Counted from the stretch's first letter, positions 35,565 to 45,021 are shown. The stretch is DNA of 64,000 bases from Poindextera sp963719975 (GCA_963719975.1 CAVRED010000001.1:434001-498000); one strand, 5' to 3'. Translations and numbers: made by a program. The notes: generated by a model not told the origin, from the sequence alone.

Positions 35565-37112
35565 ATGACCGACGTCCAGGACCAGGTGCGCGAACTCGAG
35601 CGCACGGCGGTTGTCGCGACCACCAACGGGCCCGTGCAGGGCTATCGCGACGGCGGCCTCAACATCTTCAAGGGCCTGCGTTACGCCGCCCCGCCCCTGG
35701 GCGCGCTGCGCTTCAAGCCGCCCCGGCGGCCCGCGCCCTGGACCGAGGTCGCCGATGCGGTCGCGCTCGGCGCGCCGGCGATCCAGGTCGGCGTCGCGCC
35801 CGGCGACGTGACCGGCGGCCGCTCCGGCGGCGACCCGCCCGCGCCTGGCCAGCCCGGCACCGACGAGGACTGCCTGTTCATCAACGTCTGGACCCAAGGG
35901 CTCTCCGGCAAACGGCCGGTCATGGTCTGGCTGCACGGTGGCGGCTTCGCCAACGGATCGGGCGGCGCGGCCATGTACGACGGCGGCAACCTGGCCCGCC
36001 GCGGCGACGTGGTCACGGTGACGGTCAATCACCGGCTCAACGTGTTCGGCTACCTGCACCTGGGCGCGCTCGGCGGCGATCCCTCATCCGGTCAGGCCGG
36101 CATGCTCGACATCGTGCTCGTGCTCGAGTGGGTGCGCGACAACATCGCGGCGTTCGGCGGCGACCCGGCCAACGTCACCATTTTCGGCGAGAGCGGCGGC
36201 GGGGCGAAGGTCTCCATGCTGCAGGCGATGCCTGGCGCGCACGGCCTCTTCCATCGCGCCATCGTGCAGAGCGGCCCGGGTCTTCGCGCCGTCGCGACCG
36301 AACGGGCGACCGCGAACGCCAAGGCGCTCCTGGACGTGCTCGGCGTCAAGCCGGGCGAGCTTGGCAGGCTCGAGACCCTCTCGGCCGCGGAGATCCAGGA
36401 CGCCGCCGCCAAGGTCTCCGGCGCGCAAGGGCCGATGGCGGGCTTCAGCCCCTGCATCGACGGCGTCGCCCTGCCGCGCGACCCCTTCTATCCGGACGCG
36501 CCGGCGATCTCCGCCAGCGTTCCGGTCATGGTCGGCACCAACAAGGACGAGACCACCCTCTTCCTGCGCAGCCATCCGAAGTTCGGCGAGTTCACCGAGG
36601 ACGACCTGGCCCAGCGGGCGAAGGAACAGCTCGGCGACAAGGCGACGCCCGTCGTGGCGGCGCTGCGCAAGCTCTTCCCCGACTATTCGCCCACCTTCCT
36701 GATCTGCGCGGTGCAGACCGTGCAGATGATGTGGCTGAACTCGGTGCAGCTGGCCGAGCGCAAGGCCGCGCAAGGCTCAGGCCCGGCCTACATGTACATG
36801 CTGACCTGGGAGACGCCGGCCGCGCGCGGGACGCTGAAGTGCCCGCACGCGCTCGAGATCCCGCTGGTGTTCGACAACGTCGAGAGCGCCCGCGACTTCG
36901 TTGGCCGCCACAACGGCGACGAGCCGCAGCGCGTCTCCGACCAGATGTCGGAGGCCTGGCTCGCGTTCGCGCGCACCGGCAATCCGGCGACCGCGGCCCT
37001 GCCCGACTGGCCCGCCTATGACGCCCGGCGGCGCGCGACGATGATCTTCGACCTGGAGAGCAAGCTCGTCGACGACCCGTGGTCCGAGGTGCGCCAGATC
37101 CTGCAGGGCTAG
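35565..37112 (+). CDS. Type B carboxylesterase (para-nitrobenzyl esterase family)
   Basis: 515 residues, normal length. GPVQGYRDGGLNIFKGLRYAAPPLGALRFKPP is the family N-terminus; DEDCLFINVW is the type-B signature 2. The oxyanion hole is WLHGGGFANGSG, the nucleophile elbow FGESGGGAKVS (Ser near residue 214), and LKCPHALEIPLVFDN near residue 427 supplies the catalytic His. It hydrolyses carboxylic esters. No signal peptide is present, so it is cytoplasmic. It is preceded by GGGAGA at the right spacing. Confidence 0.9.
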   Translation: MTDVQDQVRELERTAVVATTNGPVQGYRDGGLNIFKGLRYAAPPLGALRFKPPRRPAPWTEVADAVALGAPAIQVGVAPGDVTGGRSGGDPPAPGQPGTDEDCLFINVWTQGLSGKRPVMVWLHGGGFANGSGGAAMYDGGNLARRGDVVTVTVNHRLNVFGYLHLGALGGDPSSGQAGMLDIVLVLEWVRDNIAAFGGDPANVTIFGESGGGAKVSMLQAMPGAHGLFHRAIVQSGPGLRAVATERATANAKALLDVLGVKPGELGRLETLSAAEIQDAAAKVSGAQGPMAGFSPCIDGVALPRDPFYPDAPAISASVPVMVGTNKDETTLFLRSHPKFGEFTEDDLAQRAKEQLGDKATPVVAALRKLFPDYSPTFLICAVQTVQMMWLNSVQLAERKAAQGSGPAYMYMLTWETPAARGTLKCPHALEIPLVFDNVESARDFVGRHNGDEPQRVSDQMSEAWLAFARTGNPATAALPDWPAYDARRRATMIFDLESKLVDDPWSEVRQILQG

Positions 37113-37137
37113 TCGCAGGGTCGGGGTTCCGGCTCGG

Positions 37138-38919
37138 TCAAGGCATGATGCGGTAGACCTGCATGGGGTCGCCTGGCCGCGACAGCGGTTGGACCCAAGG
37201 CGGGATACGGCCGCGCCTTAGGTCGCCTTCGAAGCCTGCCGGATCGAACCTCAGCGCGTTCAGCCGGCAGTCGAGGACGTAGGTGACGTTCAGCGCCTTC
37301 AGCCGGTCGTGCGCGAGCGCGGTCGGGCCGCCTAGCGCCGCGTAGCCGTTGAGAATGCCCCGCGACATTCGCGGGTAAGGCGCGGCCAGCACGGAGTCCG
37401 GCGTGTTGGCGAGCACGTGCGGGCCAAGGTCGATCTCGCCCAGGACGACCCCCGGCGGCACCGCGGCCAGCGGCTGGTAGAGCGCAATGTCGGAGCACGT
37501 CGGGGCGTTCGCCGGCTTGGCGGCGGCCAGCGGGGCTTGGCCATGCGCCGGCGCGGCCTTGGCGACGGCCGTCAGCCCGGCATTGACCTCGACCGCGAGC
37601 GGCACGGGCGAGAGCGCGAGGCTCAGGAGCGCTGTCGGCAGCATGGCTCCGCGCCAGAATCGCTCGGCGAGCCAGCCCAAGCCGGCGGCCAGCGTCGGCA
37701 CGCCGTACCAGAAGGCGTAGTCCTCCATCCGCCACGCGCGTGACGCCGCGGCGGCCGCGACGAGCACCAGCGCGGCCGCGAGCAACGTCGGCCGGTCCCA
37801 GCGTCGCCAGCGCACCGCGAGGAGCATGAGCGCCGCGGCCGCCCCCATGCAGGACATGAAGATGGTGATCAGAGCGGAGTCGCGGTGCTGGAACCACAGC
37901 CGCTCCCACGGCTGCAGTTCGCTGATGTTGACGAACCAGATCGGGCCGAGCCTTGGATCCACGGCGGCGAACGGCCCCCGGATGCAGGCCGGGTCGATCG
38001 CGAGGTAGACCGCGCCCGCGACGGCGCCGAGCACCGCGATCTGCACGAAACGAAGCTCGACTTTCGCGCGCGCGCCCCAGGTGGCGAAGGCCGCAACGCC
38101 CAGCCCGGCGACGAGGACGGCGGCGACCAGGTTCATGCCGATCGCTTCGCAAAACGACAGGCTCCAGCGGTCTGGCGGCGTCTGCAAGGCGAAGCAGGCT
38201 GCCGTCGCGGCGGCCAGCGAGAGCCCGTAGGCGCGGGCTGGCTTTGCCTCCTCCTCGTCGAGCGCGGCCGATATCGCAAAGCTCGCCCCGGCCAGCGCAT
38301 GGAAGGCGAGCGCCTCGATGCCGATGGCCAGGCCGAGGCCGCTGGCGAGCCCGGCCAGGACCGCGAAGCGCGTCCGCTGCTCCCTGGCCATGGCGCCGGC
38401 GACGGCGGTCACCGCCATGGTGATCTGGACGTTGTGGTGGTCGATACGCCCCGGCGTGAACTGCACGTACATCTGGGTGTTGGTCAGCATCAGCATCGCG
38501 CAACAGAAGACGGCGAACTTGCCGCCCAGGCTGCGGGCGATCGAAAGCGCGGCGATCGCCGCCGGCGCGATCCAGAGCAGCGGCCAGGCGAAGCGGACGA
38601 TCAGCTCCGCCCAGGCGGGCGTCGTCACCCGCCCGACCAGCCAGAGCAAGCCGGCCAATGCACCGTCCAGCAGTCTGGACCAGTGCATGTAGATGCCTTC
38701 AGGCGGCTGAAGCCGCGTCACCAGCTGGTCGTACCAGCCCTGCCCGTGCAGCAGCGACCGCACGATCACCAGCCGCATGGCGTCGTCGGTGTCGCCGAGA
38801 GACGTCGCGATGTTCCCGTCGCTGATCGCCAGCACCACCCAGGCGCCGAGCGTGATCACCAGCGCGACAGCGATCAGGCGTCGGTTGGAAGTGAAGTCCG
38901 GCGTGTCGGAGAGCTTCAT
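37138..38919 (-). CDS. GT-C type polytopic membrane protein, STT3/PMT-like
   Basis: 593 residues with about twelve hydrophobic segments. After the first helix comes a luminal-type loop with ATSLGDTDDAMRLVIVRSLLHGQGW and MHWSRLLDG. The Asp pair is placed like the metal-binding Asp of GT-C glycosyltransferases. A second loop has FTPGRIDHHNVQITMAV, resembling the D-H-H region of oligosaccharyltransferase homologues. The C-terminal ~120 residues form a soluble tail. This family is widespread in alphaproteobacteria but uncharacterised. Its role as a polyprenyl-phosphate-sugar transferase is inferred from fold-level pattern only. Confidence 0.6.
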   Translation of the reverse strand: MKLSDTPDFTSNRRLIAVALVITLGAWVVLAISDGNIATSLGDTDDAMRLVIVRSLLHGQGWYDQLVTRLQPPEGIYMHWSRLLDGALAGLLWLVGRVTTPAWAELIVRFAWPLLWIAPAAIAALSIARSLGGKFAVFCCAMLMLTNTQMYVQFTPGRIDHHNVQITMAVTAVAGAMAREQRTRFAVLAGLASGLGLAIGIEALAFHALAGASFAISAALDEEEAKPARAYGLSLAAATAACFALQTPPDRWSLSFCEAIGMNLVAAVLVAGLGVAAFATWGARAKVELRFVQIAVLGAVAGAVYLAIDPACIRGPFAAVDPRLGPIWFVNISELQPWERLWFQHRDSALITIFMSCMGAAAALMLLAVRWRRWDRPTLLAAALVLVAAAAASRAWRMEDYAFWYGVPTLAAGLGWLAERFWRGAMLPTALLSLALSPVPLAVEVNAGLTAVAKAAPAHGQAPLAAAKPANAPTCSDIALYQPLAAVPPGVVLGEIDLGPHVLANTPDSVLAAPYPRMSRGILNGYAALGGPTALAHDRLKALNVTYVLDCRLNALRFDPAGFEGDLRRGRIPPWVQPLSRPGDPMQVYRIMP

Positions 38920-39009
38920 GGCCGACCTGGCAGAGGCATTGCCGCATCTGCGCCTGCCTTTTGATTCGGTAAAGCGCGTACGTGGGCCCGCGTGCGCCTC
39001 GGCCTTGCG

Positions 39010-39038
39010 TTGACAAAGATAGTTAGGCGACCTAACTA
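39010..39038 (+). promoter_or_regulatory. Promoter with embedded MarR-type operator
   Basis: A consensus -35 TTGACA at 39010-39015 and a -10 TAACTA at 39033-39038, spaced 17 bases. The perfect inverted repeat TAGTTAGG-CGA-CCTAACTA (39020-39038) fills the spacer and -10. The start codon at 39045 is about where transcription should begin, so the mRNA is probably leaderless. Autorepression by the MarR protein is the obvious reading. Confidence 0.7.
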
Positions 39039-39044
39039 CTGCGC

Positions 39045-39503
39045 ATGACTGCCGTGCTTTCGCGTCCGGACCAGGACGTTTCCGCGTTGGCCGACGCCCT
39101 TCGGCCGTCTCTCCTGAAGATCAGCCGCCAGCTCCGCCGCGAGGCGCAGCCGCTGGGCCTGACCCCGCTCGACGTGACCCTGCTCTCGACGGTCGGCAAG
39201 CGCGAGGGGATCGGCGTTTCCGAGCTCGCCGAGTTCGAGCAGACCTCGCGCCCGACCATGAGCGCGCATGTCAAGCGGCTGGAGGCGGCGGGTTGGGTGC
39301 GCCGGCTGCCGCCGCCGGCCGAGGACAAGCGACGCTATGGCCTCGTCGTCACGCCGGCGGGGAAGAAGGCGCTGGACGCGGTGCGCCGCCGCCGGAACGA
39401 CTGGCTGGCCGCACGCCTGGCCGCTCTGCCGCCGCAGGCGCGCGCCGCCCTCGTCAGGGCCGCCGGACCGCTCGCTCAGATCGCGGCTGGGGAGCGGGCA
39501 TGA
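39045..39503 (+). CDS. MarR family transcriptional regulator
   Basis: 152 residues. The winged helix-turn-helix is IGVSELAEFEQTSRPTMSAHVKRLEAAGWVRR followed by the wing PPPAEDKRRYGLVVTPAGKKAL, with the DxR-like EDKRR signature of MarR proteins. It overlaps the MFS exporter gene by four bases, and a palindromic operator sits in its own promoter. MarR proteins are usually released from DNA by small phenolic or aromatic ligands, so it should control export of such a compound by the adjacent pump. Confidence 0.9.
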   Translation: MTAVLSRPDQDVSALADALRPSLLKISRQLRREAQPLGLTPLDVTLLSTVGKREGIGVSELAEFEQTSRPTMSAHVKRLEAAGWVRRLPPPAEDKRRYGLVVTPAGKKALDAVRRRRNDWLAARLAALPPQARAALVRAAGPLAQIAAGERA

Positions 39504-40972
39504 CCGACGCCGTCGCCGAACGGCCCCGGTTCATGGCCGGCGCGCTCGCGCCGATGATCATCGGCTGCGCCCTCTTCATGCAGACGCTGGACTCCACGGT
39601 GATCTCCAACGCGCTGCCGACCATGGCGCGTTCGCTGCACGAAGACCCGGTGACGCTCAATCTCGCGATCACGGCCTATCTGCTCGCCGCGGCGGTCTTC
39701 CTGCCGATCAGCGGCTGGGCCGCCGACCGCTTCGGCGCGAAGAACGTCTTTCGCGTCGCCATCGTTGGTTTCGCCGCCAGCTCGCTGTGCTGCGGCCTCT
39801 CGCAGAACCTGTTCGAGCTCGTCGCCGCCCGCGTCGTGCAGGGCATGGCGGGCGCGATGATGGCCCCGGTCGGGCGGCTCGTGCTGCTCAAGAGCGTGCC
39901 CAAGTCCGAGCTCGTGCGCGCCATGTCATATCTGACCATGCCGGCGATGCTGGGGCCGGTGCTCGGCCCGCCAGTCGGCGGGTTCATCGTCACCTACTTC
40001 TCCTGGCGCTGGATCTTCTTCATCAACATCCCGGTCGCCATTCTGGGCGTCATCCTCGTCACCATCTTCATCGAGAACGTGCGCGAAGAGCACGTGATGA
40101 AGCTCGATTGGCGGGGCTTTGTGCTGTCGGGCTTCGGCCTCGCCGGCATCGTCTATGGGTTCGAGAACCTGGGCCGCGGCCTGATGCCGTTCACGGTGAT
40201 GGCCGGCCTGCTCATCGGCGGCGCGGTCTGCCTCGTCGTCTACGGGTGGCACGCCAGGCGAACGCCGCACGCCATCCTCGACCTTTCCCTGTTCCGCATG
40301 CCGTCGTTCATGACCTCGACCATCGGCGGCACGCCGCTGCGCATGGCCATGGGCTCGACGCCCTTCCTGCTCGCGCTCCTGCTCCAGCTCGGCTTCGGGA
40401 TGTCGCCGCTCGAGGCGGGCCTGATCACCTTCACCAGCGCCGCCGGCGCGCTTCTGATGAAGACCACCGCCAGGCCGATCATCGCCTGGTTCGGCTTCAA
40501 GAACGTCCTGGTGTGGAACACCATCATCTCCGGCGTGATCTTCATGGGCTATGGCTTCTTCACGATCGGCACGCCGCACTGGCTGATCATCGCCACGCTC
40601 CTGGTCGGCGGCTTCTTCCGCTCGCTGCAGTTCACCGCGCTGAACACGCTGGCCTACGCCGACGTCGAACAGCACCGCATGAGCCGCGCCTCCAGCCTCG
40701 CCAGCATGGTCCAGCAGCTGTCGCAGAGCCTCGGCATCGGGTTCGCCGCCATCCTGCTCAGCCTGCTGCGCCACGGTCACGAGTCGCTGCACGCGCTGAA
40801 GGCGTCCGACGTCACCCCGACCTTCTTCATCATCGGGGCGGTCTCGCTGCTCGGCGTCTTCTTCTTCGCGCCGCTGCCGCACGACGTCGGCGACGAGGTC
40901 TCGGGCCGGCGATCGCGGGAGAGCGAACCTGCGCCCATGGCGCTGGGCGCGTTGACGCCGGTCGAGGACTGA
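39500..40972 (+). CDS. MFS drug exporter, DHA2 (14-helix, EmrB-like) family
   Basis: 490 residues from an ATG overlapping the MarR stop. FMQTLDSTVISNALPTMARSL is the DHA2 motif D1 in helix 1. LPISGWAADRFGAKNVF is motif A and LGPVLGPPVGGFIVTYFSWRWIFFINIP is motif C plus the following DHA2-specific loop. It should export hydrophobic compounds by proton antiport. Unlike EmrB operons there is no membrane fusion gene next to it. Regulation by the coupled MarR protein is probable. Confidence 0.92.
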   Translation: MTDAVAERPRFMAGALAPMIIGCALFMQTLDSTVISNALPTMARSLHEDPVTLNLAITAYLLAAAVFLPISGWAADRFGAKNVFRVAIVGFAASSLCCGLSQNLFELVAARVVQGMAGAMMAPVGRLVLLKSVPKSELVRAMSYLTMPAMLGPVLGPPVGGFIVTYFSWRWIFFINIPVAILGVILVTIFIENVREEHVMKLDWRGFVLSGFGLAGIVYGFENLGRGLMPFTVMAGLLIGGAVCLVVYGWHARRTPHAILDLSLFRMPSFMTSTIGGTPLRMAMGSTPFLLALLLQLGFGMSPLEAGLITFTSAAGALLMKTTARPIIAWFGFKNVLVWNTIISGVIFMGYGFFTIGTPHWLIIATLLVGGFFRSLQFTALNTLAYADVEQHRMSRASSLASMVQQLSQSLGIGFAAILLSLLRHGHESLHALKASDVTPTFFIIGAVSLLGVFFFAPLPHDVGDEVSGRRSRESEPAPMALGALTPVED

Positions 40973-41026
40973 GTCTCAAGTCGAACCCAGGGCCGGCAAA
41001 GCAAGACCGGGCCCCTGGGAGGCTGT

Positions 41027-42193
41027 ATGGATTTCGAGATCGCCGAAGAGCATCGCATGCTCAAGGATCTCGTGGCGCGCTTCGTCGCCGACGAGCTGAT
41101 GCCGCTCGAGGCCGGCGTGCTCGCGCGAGAGACGGCCGGCAAGGGTCTCGGCATCGATGAAGCCGACCGCATCCGCATCGACGCGAAGTCGAAGGAGCTC
41201 GGCCTCTGGGGGCTGGACGCGCCCGAGGACATCGGCGGCGCCGACCTGCCGAACGTGGCGCTGATCGGCGTGAACGAGGAGATGGCCAAGACCATCACGC
41301 CCTACACGCTGCCGCCGGACTCGCCGAACCTCAGGATGCTGATGGCGACGGTGAACGAGCGTCAGCGCGTCGCCTATCTCGAGCCCTACGTCCGCGGCGA
41401 GGCGGTCTCGGCGATCGCCATCTCCGAGCCCGGCGCGGGCGGCGATCCCGCCGGCATGACCACGCACGCCGATCGTGACGGCGACGACTGGATCATCAAC
41501 GGCCGCAAGATCTGGATCAGCCGCGCGGCCGACGCCGACTTCACCATCCTCATGGCGGTCACCGACAAGGAAAAGCGCGCCCGCGGCGGCATCTCCGCCT
41601 TCCTGATCGACAAGGGGACGCCCGGCTTCAACGTGCTGCGCGCCATCCCGATGGTCGGCGGGGCGGTCACCTACGAGATCGCGATCGAGGACTGCCGGGT
41701 CGAAGGTTGGAAGTTGTTGGGGACCGAGGGCAACGGTTTCGCGCCGATGCAGCTTCGCCTGGGAACCCGCCGGATCCAGATGGCCGCCTGGTCCGTCGGC
41801 ATGGCCCAGCGGGCGCTCGACATGATGATCGAGTACGCGCCCCAGCGGACCACGTTCGGCCAGCCGCTCTCCGAACGCGGCGTGATCCAGGGATGGATCT
41901 TCGATGCCGCCACGCGGATCCACGCCACGCGGCTGATGACCTACGACTGCGCCTGGAAGCTCGACCAGGGTCGCGATGTCCGGCTCGAGATGTCGATGAT
42001 CAAAGCTTTCGCGACCGAGATGGCCTACGAGGTGGTCGACCACGCCATGCAGACCTTCGGCGCCATGGGGATGACCCGCGAGCTGCCGTTGCAGCAGATG
42101 GCGGCCAAGCTTCGGGTCATGCGCATCTACGAGGGGCCGACCGAGGTGCACAAATGGGTGGTGGCTCGCAATCTCTTGGGAGGACGGCGATGA
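41027..42193 (+). CDS. Acyl-CoA dehydrogenase
   Basis: 388 residues from ATG 41027 with GGGAGG upstream. Family signatures in order: AIAISEPGAGGDPAGMTTHADRDGDDWIINGRKIWISRA (FAD and substrate region) and the C-terminal MQTFGAMGMTRELPLQQMAAKLRVMRIYEGPTEVHKWVVARNLL with the Glu-Gly-Pro/Thr catalytic-loop environment. It oxidises an acyl-CoA to the 2-enoyl-CoA. It leads a six-gene plus-strand operon; the next gene, an enoyl-CoA hydratase, overlaps by four bases, giving two consecutive steps of beta-oxidation. Confidence 0.92.
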   Translation: MDFEIAEEHRMLKDLVARFVADELMPLEAGVLARETAGKGLGIDEADRIRIDAKSKELGLWGLDAPEDIGGADLPNVALIGVNEEMAKTITPYTLPPDSPNLRMLMATVNERQRVAYLEPYVRGEAVSAIAISEPGAGGDPAGMTTHADRDGDDWIINGRKIWISRAADADFTILMAVTDKEKRARGGISAFLIDKGTPGFNVLRAIPMVGGAVTYEIAIEDCRVEGWKLLGTEGNGFAPMQLRLGTRRIQMAAWSVGMAQRALDMMIEYAPQRTTFGQPLSERGVIQGWIFDAATRIHATRLMTYDCAWKLDQGRDVRLEMSMIKAFATEMAYEVVDHAMQTFGAMGMTRELPLQQMAAKLRVMRIYEGPTEVHKWVVARNLLGGRR

Positions 42194-42981
42194 AGTCCAA
42201 GTACGGCGACGTCTCCGTCGCGCTCGACGGCAATGTGGCGACGCTCGAGGTCGACCGCCCGCCCAACAATCACGTCAGCGTCGACCTGATGCGCGACCTT
42301 GCCGACGCGCTGCTCGACCTTGATGGCGAGAACGACTGCCGCGCCGTGGTGCTGGCGACCGCCGGCAAGGTCTTCTGCGGCGGCGCCGACCTGGTGACGC
42401 CGGCCAGCGCCGCCCAATCCGGGGTCTCCGACGCCGCTGTGACCGGCAACCCGCTGTACGTCGAGGCGGTGCGCCTGTTCTCGAACAAGAAGCCGATCGT
42501 GGCCGCGGTGCAGGGCGCCGCCGTCGGCGCCGGCCTGGGTCTGGCGCTGGTGGCCGACTTTCGCGTCGCCGCGCCCGAAGCCCGCTTCGCGGCCAACTTC
42601 GTCAAGCTCGGCTTCCATCCCGGCTTCGGCCTCTCGTACACGCTGCCGCGCCTGATCGGTCATCAGCGCGCCGCCCTGCTGCTGGAGACCGGCCGTCGCG
42701 TGCCCGGCGAGGAAGCCGTCGCCTGGGGCCTCGCCGACGAACTGGCCGCGCTCGAGCACGTCCGCGCGGCGGCCACGCGCCTTGCGCGCGAGATTGCCGA
42801 GAACGCGCCGCTCGCGGTCCAGTCCACCCGCGCGACCTTGCGCGCCGGCCTCGCCGAAGCGGTCAAGGCGATGACCGACCACGAGTTCGTCGAACAGTCG
42901 TGGCTGCGCAAGACGTCCGACTATCGCGAGGGCGTGCGCGCCGTGACCGAGCGCCGGCCCGGCAATTTCGTCGGCGCGTAA
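42190..42981 (+). CDS. Enoyl-CoA hydratase/isomerase family protein
   Basis: 263 residues from the ATGA overlap. The crotonase fold is shown by VATLEVDRPPNNHVSVDLMRDLADAL, the oxyanion hole region GKVFCGGADL, and GAAVGAGLGLALVADFRVA. Position 2 catalytic Glu appears in the HPGFGLSYTLPRLIG segment as a non-acidic variant, so hydratase activity is not assured and an isomerase or hydrolase role is possible. Co-translated with the acyl-CoA dehydrogenase. Confidence 0.87.
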   Translation: MKSKYGDVSVALDGNVATLEVDRPPNNHVSVDLMRDLADALLDLDGENDCRAVVLATAGKVFCGGADLVTPASAAQSGVSDAAVTGNPLYVEAVRLFSNKKPIVAAVQGAAVGAGLGLALVADFRVAAPEARFAANFVKLGFHPGFGLSYTLPRLIGHQRAALLLETGRRVPGEEAVAWGLADELAALEHVRAAATRLAREIAENAPLAVQSTRATLRAGLAEAVKAMTDHEFVEQSWLRKTSDYREGVRAVTERRPGNFVGA

Positions 42982-43004
42982 GAGACAAGGAAGAGGAAAC
43001 CAGA

Positions 43005-43769
43005 ATGCCCAAGCTCAATCGGGACGGCGTCCAGATCTACTACGAGGTGCACGGCCAGAGCGGGCCGGTCATCCTGCTCAGCCATGGCTATTCCTCGACC
43101 AGCGGCATGTGGAAGGGCCAGATCGAGCCGCTCTCGAAGTCGCACAAACTGGTCATCTGGGACATGCGCGGTCACGGCGATAGCGACTATCCGGAAGACC
43201 TGGCCGCCTACAGCGAGGAGGCCACCGTCGCGGACATGGCGGCCTTGCTCGACGCGGTCGGCGCGAAGACCGCGATCGTCGGCGGGCTTTCCCTCGGCGG
43301 CTACATGTCGCTGGCCTTCAATCGCGTCCATCCCGACCGCGTCGAGGCGCTGCTGATCTTCGACACCGGCCCCGGCTACCGCAACGACGAGGCCCGGGAA
43401 GGGTGGAACCGGACTTCGATCGCCCGGGCGGACCGTTTCGACCGCGACGGGCTGGCGGCGCTCGGCAACGCCAGCGCCGAGGTGCGCATCGTGCGCCACC
43501 GCTCGGCCGACGGCCTGGCCAAGGCGGCGCGTGGCATGCTGACCCAGCGCAATCCGAACGTGATCAATTCGCTGCCGACGATCGCAGTCCCGGCGCTCGT
43601 TGTGGTGGGCGCCAACGACACGCCGTTCATCGCCGCCAGCGACTACATGGCCGCCAAGATCCCGGGCGCGAAGAAGGTGGTCATCCCCGATGCCGGCCAC
43701 GCCGCCAACATCGACCAGCCCGCCGCCTTCAACCACGCCGTGGTCGAGTTCCTCGACGGACTTCAGTGA
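43005..43769 (+). CDS. Alpha/beta fold hydrolase
   Basis: 254 residues from ATG 43005, with AAGGAAGAGG upstream. LSHGYSSTSGMWKGQIEPLS forms the oxyanion region, VIWDMRGHGDSDYP is the strand after it, GGLSLGGYMSLAF is the nucleophile elbow (Ser near residue 96), GANDTPF has the catalytic Asp, and IPDAGHAANIDQP the His. It could be a C-C or ester hydrolase for a ring-cleavage or lactone intermediate in the operon. Substrate unknown. Confidence 0.88.
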   Translation: MPKLNRDGVQIYYEVHGQSGPVILLSHGYSSTSGMWKGQIEPLSKSHKLVIWDMRGHGDSDYPEDLAAYSEEATVADMAALLDAVGAKTAIVGGLSLGGYMSLAFNRVHPDRVEALLIFDTGPGYRNDEAREGWNRTSIARADRFDRDGLAALGNASAEVRIVRHRSADGLAKAARGMLTQRNPNVINSLPTIAVPALVVVGANDTPFIAASDYMAAKIPGAKKVVIPDAGHAANIDQPAAFNHAVVEFLDGLQ

Positions 43770-43781
43770 GAGCGTAAAGGC

Positions 43782-45008
43782 GTGCCGAGAAACGCGAAGC
43801 TTGCCAAGGAGGCGACCGGCCCACTGAAGGGCGTGCGCATCGTCGACCTCACCAGCGTGGTGTTCGGCGCCTACGCGACCCAGATGCTGGGCGACCTCGG
43901 CGCCGACGTGATCAAAGTCGAGTTTCCCGGCGGTCGGCGCGGCGACGGCGGCGACATCATGCGGTGGGCCGGCATCCCGCCGGACTCGCCGGGCAAGCAC
44001 GGGCTTGGCCCGATCTTCATGACCATCAACCGCAACAAGCGCTCGATCCTGCTCGACCTTCGGCAGGACAAGGCCAAGCGCGCGCTGGCGCGGCTGATCG
44101 CGACCGCCGACGCCTTCACCACCTCCGTCCGCTACGAGGGCATGAAGCGGCTCGGCCTCGACTACGAGGCGGTCAGCGCGATCAAGCCCGACATCGTCTA
44201 CGTGCACGGCGCCGGCTACGGCGCCGATGGCCCCTACGCCGGGGAGCCGGCCTACGACGACCTCGTCCAGTCGGCTTCAGGCCTCGCCGACCTTCTCAAC
44301 AGAACCGATGGGCGCCCCGAGCACCGGCTGATCCCTTCGCTGATCGCCGACAAGGTCTCTGGCCTCTTCATGGTCCAGGCGGTGCTGGCGGCGCTGTTTC
44401 ACCGCCAGAAGACCGGCGAAGGCCAGTTCGTCGAGGTGCCGATGCTGGAGTGCGTGACCAGCTTCAACCTCGCCGAACACTTCTTCGGCCACGTCTACGA
44501 CCCGCCGACCGGACAATGGGGTTACGTCCGCGTGGTCAACCCGACGCGCAAACCCTTCCCGACCAAGGACGGCTACATCGGCCTTCTGCCTTACACCGAT
44601 CAGCAGTGGGACCAGTTCTTCGAGATCGCCGGCTGGGGCGAGACGCTGGGCAAGGATCCGCGCTTCGCCGACTACGCCACCCGCCTACACCATGTGCGCG
44701 AGCTCTACGGCCTCGTCGATCAGGTCACTGTCACCAAGACTACGGACGAGTGGCTGGCGCTCTTGAAGCCGCTGCAGATCCCGGTCGTGAAGATGAACAC
44801 CCTCGACGACTTGCCCAGCGATCCGCATCTGGACGCGGTCGGCTTCTTCCAGCGTTACGAACACCCTGAGGCCGGCGCCTACCTCGGCATGAAGCCGCCG
44901 ATCAAATACGCCAAGACCCCCGCCAACGTGCGGCGCCATCCCCCGCGCATGGGCGAGCACACGGCCGAGATTCTGGCCGAGATCACCGCGCCCGACGTCG
45001 CCGAATAG
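43782..45008 (+). CDS. Family III CoA transferase (CaiB/BaiF)
   Basis: 408 residues from GTG 43782. LKGVRIVDLTSVVFGAYATQMLGDLGADVIKVE is the family N-terminus and NRNKRSILLDLRQDKAK the second motif. PAYDDLVQSASGLADL carries the conserved catalytic Asp. DGYIGLLPYTDQQWDQFFEIAG is the C-terminal domain start. It moves CoA between carboxylic acids, activating the catabolic substrate without ATP. It sits 12 bases after the hydrolase gene. Confidence 0.92.
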   Translation: MPRNAKLAKEATGPLKGVRIVDLTSVVFGAYATQMLGDLGADVIKVEFPGGRRGDGGDIMRWAGIPPDSPGKHGLGPIFMTINRNKRSILLDLRQDKAKRALARLIATADAFTTSVRYEGMKRLGLDYEAVSAIKPDIVYVHGAGYGADGPYAGEPAYDDLVQSASGLADLLNRTDGRPEHRLIPSLIADKVSGLFMVQAVLAALFHRQKTGEGQFVEVPMLECVTSFNLAEHFFGHVYDPPTGQWGYVRVVNPTRKPFPTKDGYIGLLPYTDQQWDQFFEIAGWGETLGKDPRFADYATRLHHVRELYGLVDQVTVTKTTDEWLALLKPLQIPVVKMNTLDDLPSDPHLDAVGFFQRYEHPEAGAYLGMKPPIKYAKTPANVRRHPPRMGEHTAEILAEITAPDVAE

Positions 45009-45021
45009 GAGCCGGACTTAA

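Noticed and set aside
37138..38919. Possible AcrB-type efflux protein label for the GT-C membrane protein
   Set aside because: It has no porter domains and half the length of an RND permease; the acidic and DHH loops fit GT-C transferases.
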